From assembly GCF_025399795.1 (NCBI RefSeq), contig NZ_JAODTZ010000003.1, forward strand, positions 1 through 64,000: a DNA stretch of 64,000 nt. The letters run 5' to 3'. Made by a program: the position numbers and the translations under genes. The notes under the pieces were generated by a model that worked only from the letters and a program-made list of their open reading frames with translations, was not told the origin of the DNA and did no database searches. Below are positions 38,434 through 45,618 of the stretch, one piece after another (position 1 is the stretch's first letter; every line of letters begins with the position of its first letter). Origin of the DNA: Streptomyces rhizosphaerihabitans (GTDB lineage Bacteria; Actinomycetota; Actinomycetes; Streptomycetales; Streptomycetaceae).

Positions 38434-38532
38434 AGGTGAACGGCCCCTAGAAAGCGCCAATATCGGTCGGGGGCCCTCATCGTGGATGTTGCCCGTTGGT
38501 GACCGTGACTCCCTGCTGCTTCCCGACCGAAC

Positions 38533-38555
38533 GGGCACAGGAGGGGCACGGGCAC
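38533..38555. repeat. GGGCAC repeats at 11-bp and 6-bp spacing
   Basis: GGGCAC at 38533, 38544 and 38550, near the tRNA-Ser fragment. This is a variant of the TGGCACG pairs with the same 11-bp period. Confidence 0.5.
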
Positions 38556-38646
38556 AGTCCCAGGTGTACGGAGCCAAACAGGTTATGACTGCCTGATCCG
38601 TCCCGCAGTCCCGTGTCCGTCCGCGCGCAACAGTCGTTCCCTGGGC

Positions 38647-38928
38647 ATGACCAAGATCTTCAGTCAAACCCTCGGAGTCGCGGCCGTCGTCGGCGCCTTC
38701 GCCCTTGCCGCTGCCGCACCCGCGTCGGCCGACCCCAACCCCATCGGGGACGACATCAGAATCAGCCAGACTGCCAGCGGCAACGAAGGTGCCAACAGCG
38801 GAAACGACGGGTTGCTCAGCAACCACAACAGCGGCAACGGCAACTCTGCCGCCAACAACATCGTCGACCCATCGAACGTTGCCCTCATCAACACGGTGAA
38901 GCAGCTCGGAGGCTTCCTGGAGCTCTGA
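38647..38928 (+). CDS. small secreted Asn/Ser/Gly-rich protein
   Basis: 93 residues. Sec signal peptide (TLGVAAVVGAFALAAAAPASA, cleavage after ASA at about 28). The mature 65 residues have N-S-G repeats (GANSGNDGLLSNHNSGNGNSAANN) and a short C-terminal helix LINTVKQLGGFLEL; no Cys. This resembles small surface proteins of aerial hyphae, but it is neither a chaplin nor a rodlin by motif. Start: ATG 38647. Confidence 0.65.
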   Translation: MTKIFSQTLGVAAVVGAFALAAAAPASADPNPIGDDIRISQTASGNEGANSGNDGLLSNHNSGNGNSAANNIVDPSNVALINTVKQLGGFLEL

Positions 38929-39079
38929 GCTAGGCCACCGGTCTTCTCCCTCTCCGCCGAGTGGGTCGTCCATCTGTACCGGTGGAGTCGCGATTCATGG
39001 CGGGCACTCGCCCCGGGGAAAGGTCCTCGGCCTGAGCCTTCGGGAATGAGGTCGGCGGAACGGCTTTGGGCTGGAGCTG

Positions 39080-39190
39080 CCATGGGGCGAGTGATCATGG
39101 CCCGGTAAGCTTCCTGCGAGTCGGGCAGTCTGTGGACCTGCCCGGTAAAGCACGACGTTGGGGCCATGATCTTAGAGGCTCGCCCCATGG
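39080..39190. repeat. 111-bp nested inverted repeat (MITE-like or structured element)
   Basis: Outer arms CCATGGGGCGAG (39080-39091) and its complement (39179-39190); inner arms GATCATGGCCC (39093-39103) and complement (39161-39171); an apical CGGGCA/TGCCCG stem (39122-39144). CCCGGTAAGC and CCCGGTAAAGC repeat inside. The rest of 38929-39381 has no gene. Confidence 0.65.
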
Positions 39191-39381
39191 TGGCTGCCTA
39201 ATCCGTTGCCAAGGGCGTTCCGAGGAAGCGGTTGGTTCCCGGGATGTTCGAGTGCCGGACCGTGACACCTCGTGGCTGCCGGGCGGGCAACGCCTCGCTT
39301 TAGACAGCGTGCACGGTCCTGGTGCTCATGGTGGTGGCGGTCATGTGAGCGCCGTGCGGATGCCCCAAGAGGCCCTGGCGT

Positions 39382-40185
39382 GTGATGCCTCAAGGCAGAG
39401 CGGCGACATGCGGTGCGCGGGCACTTGACGCGGGGGTCGGGCCGGCCACCGTCTCCAAGGCGTATCAGGTCCTCCGGGCCATCCTGAACACGGCCGTGGA
39501 TGACGGGCTGATCGAGCGCAATCCGTGCCGGGTCAAAGGTGCGGGGACGGTCACCCACACCGAGCGGCCGTTCCTCTCAGTGCCCGAGGTGTACCGGCTC
39601 GCCGACGCGGTGCCGCCGCACTGCCGCGCCCTGGTGCTCCTGGCCGCGTTCGCCGCGCTCCACTCCGGTGAGCTGGCCGTTCTCCAACGCCGGGACATCG
39701 ACCTGGAGGCCCGTACCGTCTCCGTCCGCCGCTCGTACGCCGAGACCCGGACGGATGGCCTTACGGTCAAGGCGCCCAAGAGTGCGGCGGGTGTCCGCAC
39801 CGTGGCGTTCCCGGCCTCGCTCGTGCCCGAGCTCGCGCACCACCTGGCCGAGCACGCGGAGGCCGGCCGAACCGGGCTCGTCTTCGTCGGCGCCCGCGGT
39901 GGTGTCCTGCGGCGGAACAATTTCCGGCGGATCTGGCTCCGCACGCTCGCCTCGACCGGTCTCGGTGACGTCCACTTCCACGATCTCCGGCACACCGGCA
40001 ACACCCTCGCCGCGACCGGCGGTGCCACCACCCGTGAGCTGATGCAGCGGATGGGCCACTCGTCGGTGCGGGCCGCGCTGATCTATCAGCACCTCGTCAA
40101 CGGGCGCGACCACCAGATCGCCGACTACGTGGACGGTCAGATCAGGAAGGTGCGGCGGCCTCCGCGCGGCCCATCTGGCACGTGA
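39382..40185 (+). pseudogene. truncated tyrosine recombinase (integrase)
   Basis: Homology begins around 39430 with the end of the core-binding domain (VSKAYQVLRAILNTAVDDGLIERNPCRVKG); arm-binding and most core-binding domains are missing. The catalytic domain reaches its natural end: HFHDLRHTGNTLAA (HxLRH), RMGHSSVRAALIYQH (GH...Y). The first catalytic Arg, normally in A-x-LR-x-GEL, is His here (AALHSGELAVL). Loss of the N-terminus and this Arg predicts an inactive enzyme. It ends 26 bp before att-like copy 3. Confidence 0.85.
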
Positions 40186-40193
40186 GTGGCACG
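40176..40193. repeat. paired TGGCACG, 11-bp period
   Basis: TGGCACG at 40176-40182 and 40187-40193, overlapping the integrase stop codon. Confidence 0.65.
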
Positions 40194-40210
40194 ACGGCCC
40201 CGAGCGGCCG

Positions 40211-40322
40211 AAAAAGATCAAGGCCCAGGCATCCGGATTCGTACCGGCTGACCTGGGCCTTGTTCGTGTCCTGAGACTGGTGGGCGCGGACGGTTTCGAA
40301 CCGCCGACATCCGCCTTGTAAG
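40211..40322. repeat. att-like copy 3: tRNA-Val terminator plus 3' half
   Basis: 112 bp nearly identical to 44333-44444 with no gaps, ending at CTTGTAAG within the anticodon loop. With the preceding integrase tail the direct repeat is about 375 bp (39946-40322 versus 44053-44444). Confidence 0.85.
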
Positions 40323-40409
40323 TCCGATCCGAGTTCGCTCCGGCCGCTGTCGGCTGATGGTGCGATGGCTGGACAGAGGCGCTGGTGTACGTACCCGTCT
40401 GGCGTCGTC

Positions 40410-40430
40410 GATGTCAGCCGTGGATGTCAG
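40410..40430. repeat. paired GATGTCAG, 13-bp period (three sites in the island)
   Basis: GATGTCAG at 40410 and 40423. The same 21 bp occur at 42201-42221, and a variant pair at 35547 and 35560. Candidate second class of recombinase or accessory-protein site. Confidence 0.55.
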
Positions 40431-40684
40431 AAGCCTCCCGACCCGTGCCCCCAAGGAGATCGGCCTCGACCAGCCTTCCACGGACGGACGCCTGCGATGG
40501 TGCTCGACGCGCTGCGCCCGCGCGCCGGCCAGACAGTGGCCGCACCTCGGAATCCGCCCTGAAGCCTGGTACAACCCTGGGCCCGCCGGACTTGTCCTCA
40601 CAGGTAAAGGCCATGCACCCGGGCTCGCCGGCACGTTCGCGGCGCCTGCCCTGCTCTGCCCGGGCCACGTTCGGAAGGGAACAC

Positions 40685-41896
40685 GTGATCAGACGGATCG
40701 GGCTGGGGCGGGTATTTGCGGTGACGGCTGCCGTGTTGGGCGGGGGGCTGCTCCCGGGCGTGCCGGTGACGCACCAGCCCGGGCAGGGGGACGCGGGGTT
40801 GCTGCCCGCGGGGAGCAGTCGCGTCCTCCGGGCGGAGAGTGCGGAAGACGAGGACCGGCTGACGCTCGACCGTCTGGAACAGGACGGCGGCGAGCTCATC
40901 CACAAAGGGTCGACGTTTCACGTGCGTGGCGGGTTCACCTATCACGGCGAGCGGGCACTGCGGCAGGTCGCCGTCTCCATGAAGGTGTCCGAGGGGATCT
41001 CGTTCACGACGGAGTACAGCAACTGCGAGTACGGCGAGTATGTGCCGTTTTCCCCGGAGCTCCGGGGGTCCCGCCAGGCGGTGTGCCTGATCGACGCGCG
41101 GGTCGAACCCGGCGAGTCCGTCGACCTGGCACCCGTCACCCTGAAGGCGGGCAGTCTGGCCGAGGCAGGAGCCGTAGACATGCTCGTGGGAGAGGTCGAG
41201 AAGAGGGGCTGGTCCGGCCTCAAGTGGCGGGACCGGCATCGGGGCCGGGGCGAGGAGCTGACCCTCGCGCGGCGCACCGGCAGCGTGCCGCCCGCCGCCC
41301 GCCAGACCGCTGGCACGTACAGCATTCTGTTCGTGTCCATGGACAACCCGTGGGATCTCAAGGTGACGGGCGCCGCGCTCAAGGGCAGGAAGGGTGAGAC
41401 GGTCACGGCCGACCTGGCCCTGGACTTCCACGGCGCCAACGTCAGGGCCCAACGGAGCAGCGAGAACGACGAGCCGTTCGCCAATGTCGAAGTGCGGCTC
41501 CCCAAGGGCGTGACCGTACTGAGCACCCCGAAGCACTGCAGGCTCACCAACAGCAGGACGGTGAAGACCTACACGTGCGACTACGGCTTGTACACCTCCG
41601 GCTTCGACGAACCCCTGCTCCGGGACGGATTCCACGTCGCCTATCCCTTCAAGCTGCGGATCGACGACCCGTCCAAGCTCACCGGCGGCAGGATCCGTGT
41701 CGTGGACGCCGAGGCGAGGCCGCTGCGGAAAGACGCCGACCCCAAGAACAACACCGCTCCCATCACCACCGGCGCAGCCGACGGCTCCGGTGCGACGGCC
41801 TGGGCCGTAGCCGCGAGTGCGGCAGCCGTGGCGCTGACCGGGCTCCTCGCCGCCGCCCTGATCCGCACCCGCCGCGCCCGCCAACGGACGGGCTGA
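40685..41896 (+). CDS. secreted membrane-anchored protein, unknown
   Basis: 403 residues. N-terminal signal (IRRIGLGRVFAVTAAVLGGGLLPG), a large extracellular beta-rich part with Cys pairs (NCEYGEYVPF, AVCLIDARVEPGES, KHCRLTN, TYTCDYGLY), a DPKNNTAPI motif typical of CARDB/DUF11-like repeats near 365, and a C-terminal membrane anchor (AWAVAASAAAVALTGLLAAALI) ending in Arg-rich RTRRARQR. This is a surface protein architecture. Start: GTG 40685 with GGAAGGGAA upstream; the frame is open to 40385 but without signal features. Island cargo. Confidence 0.7.
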   Translation: MIRRIGLGRVFAVTAAVLGGGLLPGVPVTHQPGQGDAGLLPAGSSRVLRAESAEDEDRLTLDRLEQDGGELIHKGSTFHVRGGFTYHGERALRQVAVSMKVSEGISFTTEYSNCEYGEYVPFSPELRGSRQAVCLIDARVEPGESVDLAPVTLKAGSLAEAGAVDMLVGEVEKRGWSGLKWRDRHRGRGEELTLARRTGSVPPAARQTAGTYSILFVSMDNPWDLKVTGAALKGRKGETVTADLALDFHGANVRAQRSSENDEPFANVEVRLPKGVTVLSTPKHCRLTNSRTVKTYTCDYGLYTSGFDEPLLRDGFHVAYPFKLRIDDPSKLTGGRIRVVDAEARPLRKDADPKNNTAPITTGAADGSGATAWAVAASAAAVALTGLLAAALIRTRRARQRTG

Positions 41897-42393
41897 CGCC
41901 ACCTGGCAGGGTCCGCCCCCGCTTTTGGATGCTCTGGAGTTCCTCAACTCACCTACGCCGACGGGCACCTGCGCAAGTGTCCGCCGCGCCGCCTCTGAGC
42001 AGGGGCGCGGCTGTTGTCGACTGTCGCCAGTTGTCGACGTCGGCCACCCTCGGACGGCCCAGAGACGGCCCGGCTCACGGACCCGATGAGCCGCTGGCCC
42101 ATGCATCGCGACCAGGTACGACAAGACCCCGGACGGCTACCTCGCCGGACTCCGCCTGCGCGCGTCGATGAGTGCGGACCCGTCACCGTCCGACGACGTT
42201 GATGTCAGCCGTGGATGTCAGCCACCGCCGATCAAGCACGACTTCGGAGGCCGTTGCGACTTCCGGCGTGGCGCTGATCAGAGACGAACGATGCTCCTTC
42301 GCTCAGGTGCCAATCCACGAATATGCGGCAGCTTGGCCGGCCCGTGCGTTATCGCCTGAGCCGTCCCGGGCAGCCGCGGAGCCATTGGCGACG
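41897..42393. other. intergenic within the island
   Basis: No gene seen. It contains the GATGTCAG pair at 42201-42221, identical to the one at 40410-40430. Confidence 0.5.
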
Positions 42394-43020
42394 TCAAATG
42401 GAGACGTCAGTGGTAACTGACGCGCCGTTCCCGAGAAGGAGCTCGAGCAGGGCAGCGTCGTGGGGGCGTAGCCAGTAGGACTCGGTGCCGAGATCCACAG
42501 CTACGGTGTACCCCATTCGGGCCTGTGTGCCATTCTGCTGCTGGCGCTCCCGACGTGCGGCCACCGGGCCCTGAAGGTTGATCGGCTGGTCAGTGCTGCC
42601 CTTCCCGCGCTTGCGCCAGGCCAGACAGACCTCGCCGTCCGAGGACTGGTGCAGGAGCACGTGGCCGAGGGTCTGACTGCCGTCGCGCAGGCCAAGCGAG
42701 AGCATGCTGAGACGCACTCCTTGCCGAAGCCTCGCGGCGTCGGCCTCGACCGTGCGGGAGGCTCCCAGCCCGAGGCGAGCGGTCAGTTTTGCGGCCCAGC
42801 CGCGGTACAGGGCGCAGGTCGCTTGCGCCCCCTTCGGAGCCATGAGGAAGGAAACCGGAAGTAGCGCCCAAATCAACGGCTGAAGAACAAAAAAGAAGAT
42901 CACGAAGCCCAGCAGACCGAGTGGCGCCCCTCCCAACGTCAGGCCGCCGAAAAACAGACCGAAGCCGACAGCAAACAGGATCAAGAGGTGTATCTGAGTA
43001 CGGACGTTCACGGTTCCCAC
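42394..43020 (-). CDS. hypothetical membrane protein
   Basis: 208 residues. Two adjacent N-terminal membrane helices (IHLLILFAVGFGLFFGGLTLGG, LGLLGFVIFFFVLQPLIWALLPVSFL) followed by a ~130-residue soluble domain with the motifs RLRQGVRLSMLSLGLRDG, EVCLAWRKRGKG and YWLRPHDAALLELLL. Family not recognised. Start: GTG 43020 (alternative GTG 43011). Island cargo, single gene. Confidence 0.6.
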   Translation of the reverse strand: MGTVNVRTQIHLLILFAVGFGLFFGGLTLGGAPLGLLGFVIFFFVLQPLIWALLPVSFLMAPKGAQATCALYRGWAAKLTARLGLGASRTVEADAARLRQGVRLSMLSLGLRDGSQTLGHVLLHQSSDGEVCLAWRKRGKGSTDQPINLQGPVAARRERQQQNGTQARMGYTVAVDLGTESYWLRPHDAALLELLLGNGASVTTDVSI

Positions 43021-43358
43021 CAGTGTGCTTACTGTTCCAATTAGGCGAACCGGCAGGCTATCTGATGATCAGAGCTCGTTGACCATGGAGAACGTAGTGG
43101 TTCTCAGGCCAGCCTCGGGCGGGAGTGCGGACACACGTGGGCGTCGGCGCGATCTTTGGTCGATGGCACGCCCGGACTGGAGTCGAGCATGGCCAGGGAG
43201 CCGTACGCCAGCCGCGAATGCGGCTGGCTCCTGCCTGCCCGTAACAAGCCCGATCGGCTCCCTCGTCTTGCTCGACGTCGGGTTCCAGGCAACACGTTCT
43301 CCGGGTGCGGTGGGGCAGCGACGATCAGTCGGCCTGACGGCTCGAACTACCGAGCCTG

Positions 43359-43376
43359 TGGCACGGGTGTGGCACG
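43359..43376. repeat. paired TGGCACG, 11-bp period
   Basis: TGGCACG at 43359-43365 and 43370-43376, 65 bp left of a tRNA 3' half. Confidence 0.65.
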
Positions 43377-43440
43377 GCCGTGATCACGACAAGAGCCAGC
43401 TCCAGAGGATCAAGCCTCTGAACTGGCCCTTAGCCGTGTG

Positions 43441-43476
43441 CCCCGGCAGGATTCGAACCTGCGACACCCGCTTTGG
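43441..43476 (-). repeat. 3' half of an unassigned tRNA
   Basis: On the minus strand: CCCAAAGCGG (loop and 3' anticodon strand), GTGTC, T arm GCAGG-TTCGAAT-CCTGC and acceptor CGGGGCA. Pairs at 43359 and 43585 flank it, giving an arm-core-arm layout. The amino acid is uncertain. Confidence 0.6.
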
Positions 43477-43584
43477 GAGCGAGGTTGGGCGATCAGGAGC
43501 CTGACCTGCAATTTCCCTGCCTCGGGTAGAGGCTGGCCGTACCGCCCTGACGAACCCCGGTTCCCCGTGAGTCCCCGTGCGTTC

Positions 43585-43602
43585 TGGCACGAAAGTGGCA
43601 CG
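43585..43602. repeat. paired TGGCACG, 11-bp period
   Basis: TGGCACG at 43585-43591 and 43596-43602, preceded by GTGAGTCCCCG as at 37742. No gene otherwise in 43021-43621. Confidence 0.65.
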
Positions 43603-43621
43603 GCCGGCCGCCTCTGCGCTG

Positions 43622-43840
43622 TTACGGCGATGCAGTCGCCTCTCTACGCCGAGCGAGCCGACGCCGGGCCACAAAGAGATTGCCCAAGATCATGGCCGCT
43701 GCTCCCGCAATGACCCAGTCCATGGATCCTCCGTGGCGGTGGGCGCTGAGTCCGACTGCTAACAACGTTGCGCCTACTGCCAGGTCCATCAGGTCGCGGA
43801 GGATGTACTTCCGTCTCGTGACCCTCGAAAGGTTGACCAT
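43622..43840 (-). CDS. small membrane protein
   Basis: 72 residues. Basic N-terminus (RVTRRKYILRD), helix LMDLAVGATLLAVGLSA, short His-rich loop, helix SMDWVIAGAAAMILGNLFV, then an Arg-rich tail. Family unknown; both helices have real membrane composition. Start: ATG 43840. Island cargo. Confidence 0.5.
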   Translation of the reverse strand: MVNLSRVTRRKYILRDLMDLAVGATLLAVGLSAHRHGGSMDWVIAGAAAMILGNLFVARRRLARRREATASP

Positions 43841-43949
43841 GCTTGATCATGGCAGGTGAACACGCTTGCTGATAGGGCGAATTCCCTTCCACGACCTACG
43901 CTTTGGACACGCGGTCGGCGAAGTCTCAATGGGCGAGTCAAGTGGTACA

Positions 43950-43998
43950 CGGTCTTGAAAACCGTCGTGGCGTGAGGCATCACCGTTCGAATCCTCGA
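43950..43998 (+). repeat. degenerate 3' half of tRNA-Ser(UGA)
   Basis: ACGGT-CTTGAAA-ACCGT is a perfect anticodon stem-loop for UGA, followed by GTGGCGTGAGGCATCAC and a T loop GTTCGAATC, but the T stem and acceptor are lost. A CTGCTGC-TCCCGA stretch 3' of it also follows the copy at 38376. Confidence 0.55.
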
Positions 43999-44052
43999 CG
44001 TTCCTGCTGCCTCCCGAAGCGGTGAATATCTGCTGTCCGTTCTCGTGGACAA

Positions 44053-44307
44053 AGCCAGCTCCGCACGCTCACCTCGACCGGTCTCGGTGACGTGCACTTC
44101 CACGATCTCCGGCACACCGGGAACACCCTCGCCGCGACCGGCGGCGCCACCACCCGTGAGCTGATGCAGCGGATGGGCCACTCGTCGGTGCGGGCCGCGC
44201 TGGTCTATCAGCACCTCGTCAACGGACGAGACCACCAGATCGCCGACTACGTGGACGGTCAGATCAGGAAGGTGCGGCGGCCTCCGCGCGGCCCATCTGG
44301 CACGTGA
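44053..44307 (+). pseudogene. integrase C-terminal remnant
   Basis: The last ~83 codons of the integrase at 39382, over 95% identical by eye (HFHDLRHTGNTLAA ... MGHSSVRAALVYQHLVNGRDHQ). Everything upstream is missing. It is the right-hand copy of the ~375-bp repeat and ends 25 bp before the tRNA-Val terminator. Confidence 0.85.
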
Positions 44308-44315
44308 ATGGCACG
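44298..44315. repeat. paired TGGCACG, 11-bp period
   Basis: TGGCACG at 44298-44304 and 44309-44315, overlapping the remnant's stop codon as in copy 3. Confidence 0.65.
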
Positions 44316-44332
44316 ACGGCCCCGAGCAGCCG

Positions 44333-44384
44333 AAAAAGATCAAGGCCCAGGCATCCGGATTCGCACCGGCTGACCTGGGCCTTG
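44333..44384 (-). terminator. tRNA-Val terminator
   Basis: CAAGGCCCAGG (44341-44351) and CCTGGGCCTTG (44374-44384) form the stem, followed on the minus strand by T-rich GATCTTTTT. It is duplicated in att-like copies 1 and 3. Confidence 0.75.
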
Positions 44385-44399
44385 TTCGTGTCCTGAGAC

Positions 44400-44475
44400 T
44401 GGTGGGCGCGGACGGTTTCGAACCGCCGACATCCGCCTTGTAAGGGCGGCGCTCTACCACTGAGCTACGCGCCCA
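44400..44475 (-). tRNA. tRNA-Val(UAC)
   Basis: 76 nt including encoded CCA. Acceptor TGGGCGC/GCGCCCA pairs fully; D arm GCTCAGTGGTAGAGC; anticodon stem-loop CCGCC-CTTACAA-GGCGG with anticodon TAC; T arm GGCGG-TTCGAAA-CCGTC with one mismatch position typical of this tRNA set. It is the insertion target of the island, which lies on its 3' side. Confidence 0.95.
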
Positions 44476-44718
44476 GGACGAGTCGACAGCCTACATTGCC
44501 CGGGGGTGTGCCCCGCAAACCCGTATCCGGCGAGTGGGTGGCGGGGCGGAGGGCGGGACGGGACCTGGTGGGGCAGCCCGGGGGTTATCCCCACCCCTTG
44601 TCCGGGAGCGGGCCGGATCGTCCCGGGCTCCGTGGATGCCTACCGTCGGAGAGGCTTCGCGGACCGGCTCCGGTCGAAGGCCGAAGCGACTCGCAGACCG
44701 TCCCAGGGGGAAAACGTC

Positions 44719-45543
44719 ATGGCCCGCACACGCACCCGTAGCACCACCCGGAACCGTACCCACAGCGCCGCACGCGCCACACGCAGCCGTGCCGCCGCCG
44801 TCAGCGGTGTCGTGCTCGCGCTCGTCGTGGGCGCCAGCGCGTGCGGCGCGGCCGCCGGGGACGACAAGCACCCCGATCATCGGACCTTCGGGCTGCACGG
44901 GCGGACCCTGACCGTCGACTCGGACGACTCCGCGCTCGATCTGGTGGTGTCGGACTCCGCGAAGGCCGGCGAGGTCCAGGTCACCCGGTGGTTCCAGGGG
45001 CATGTCACGCTCGGCGGGGACCCCAGGGTCACCTGGGCGATGAAGGACGGCGACCGGCTGGTGCTGCGGATGAAATGCTCGGGAGTCGTCGCCGACTGCT
45101 CGGCCCGGCACCGGATCGTGGTGCCGCGCGGGGTGGCGGTCAAGGTGGAGGACGGGGACGGGCGGGTGAGCGCGCAGGGCTTCGAGGAAGCGCTGAGCAT
45201 TCGTACGTCGGACGGTTCGGTGCGGGTCAGCGACTCCTCGGGAGCGCTGGATCTGCGCAGCGGAGACGGCTCGATCCGGGCGGTGGGCGTGGAGGCCCGC
45301 AGCGTACGGGCCCGTACCGAGGACGGCTCGGTGCTGCTCGAACTCGGCGCCGTGCCGGACCTGGTGGACTCCCGCAGCGGAGACGGCTCCGTCTCCGTCG
45401 TGCTGCCCCGGGCCACCTACCGGGTGACGGCCGAAAGCGGTGACGGCTCGGTCCAGGTGGACGTGCCCCGCGACGACTCCAGTTCCCACCGGGTCTCCGC
45501 GCACACCGGCGACGGAAAGATCACGGTACGAACAGCGAACTGA
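44719..45543 (+). CDS. DUF4097 beta-strand-repeat lipoprotein
   Basis: 274 residues. An Arg/Thr-rich N-terminus, hydrophobic stretch (AAAVSGVVLALVVGASA) and Cys (SAC-G) form a likely lipoprotein signal. The rest is a DUF4097-type right-handed beta helix: regular strands with the repeated S-x-D-G-S-(V/I) turn (TSDGSVRVS, SGDGSIRAV, TEDGSVLLE, SGDGSVSVV, SGDGSVQVD, TGDGKITV). Anchored outside the cell; function unknown. Start: ATG 44719 with AGGGGGAAAA upstream. Adjacent to the tRNA on the non-island side. Confidence 0.8.
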   Translation: MARTRTRSTTRNRTHSAARATRSRAAAVSGVVLALVVGASACGAAAGDDKHPDHRTFGLHGRTLTVDSDDSALDLVVSDSAKAGEVQVTRWFQGHVTLGGDPRVTWAMKDGDRLVLRMKCSGVVADCSARHRIVVPRGVAVKVEDGDGRVSAQGFEEALSIRTSDGSVRVSDSSGALDLRSGDGSIRAVGVEARSVRARTEDGSVLLELGAVPDLVDSRSGDGSVSVVLPRATYRVTAESGDGSVQVDVPRDDSSSHRVSAHTGDGKITVRTAN

Positions 45544-45618
45544 CCGGCCCGTGTGTTCGTCTTCAACCGGTGGGAGAATGACAGCCGGGCAAGGCGGATG
45601 ACAGCACGGGAGAGGGAT

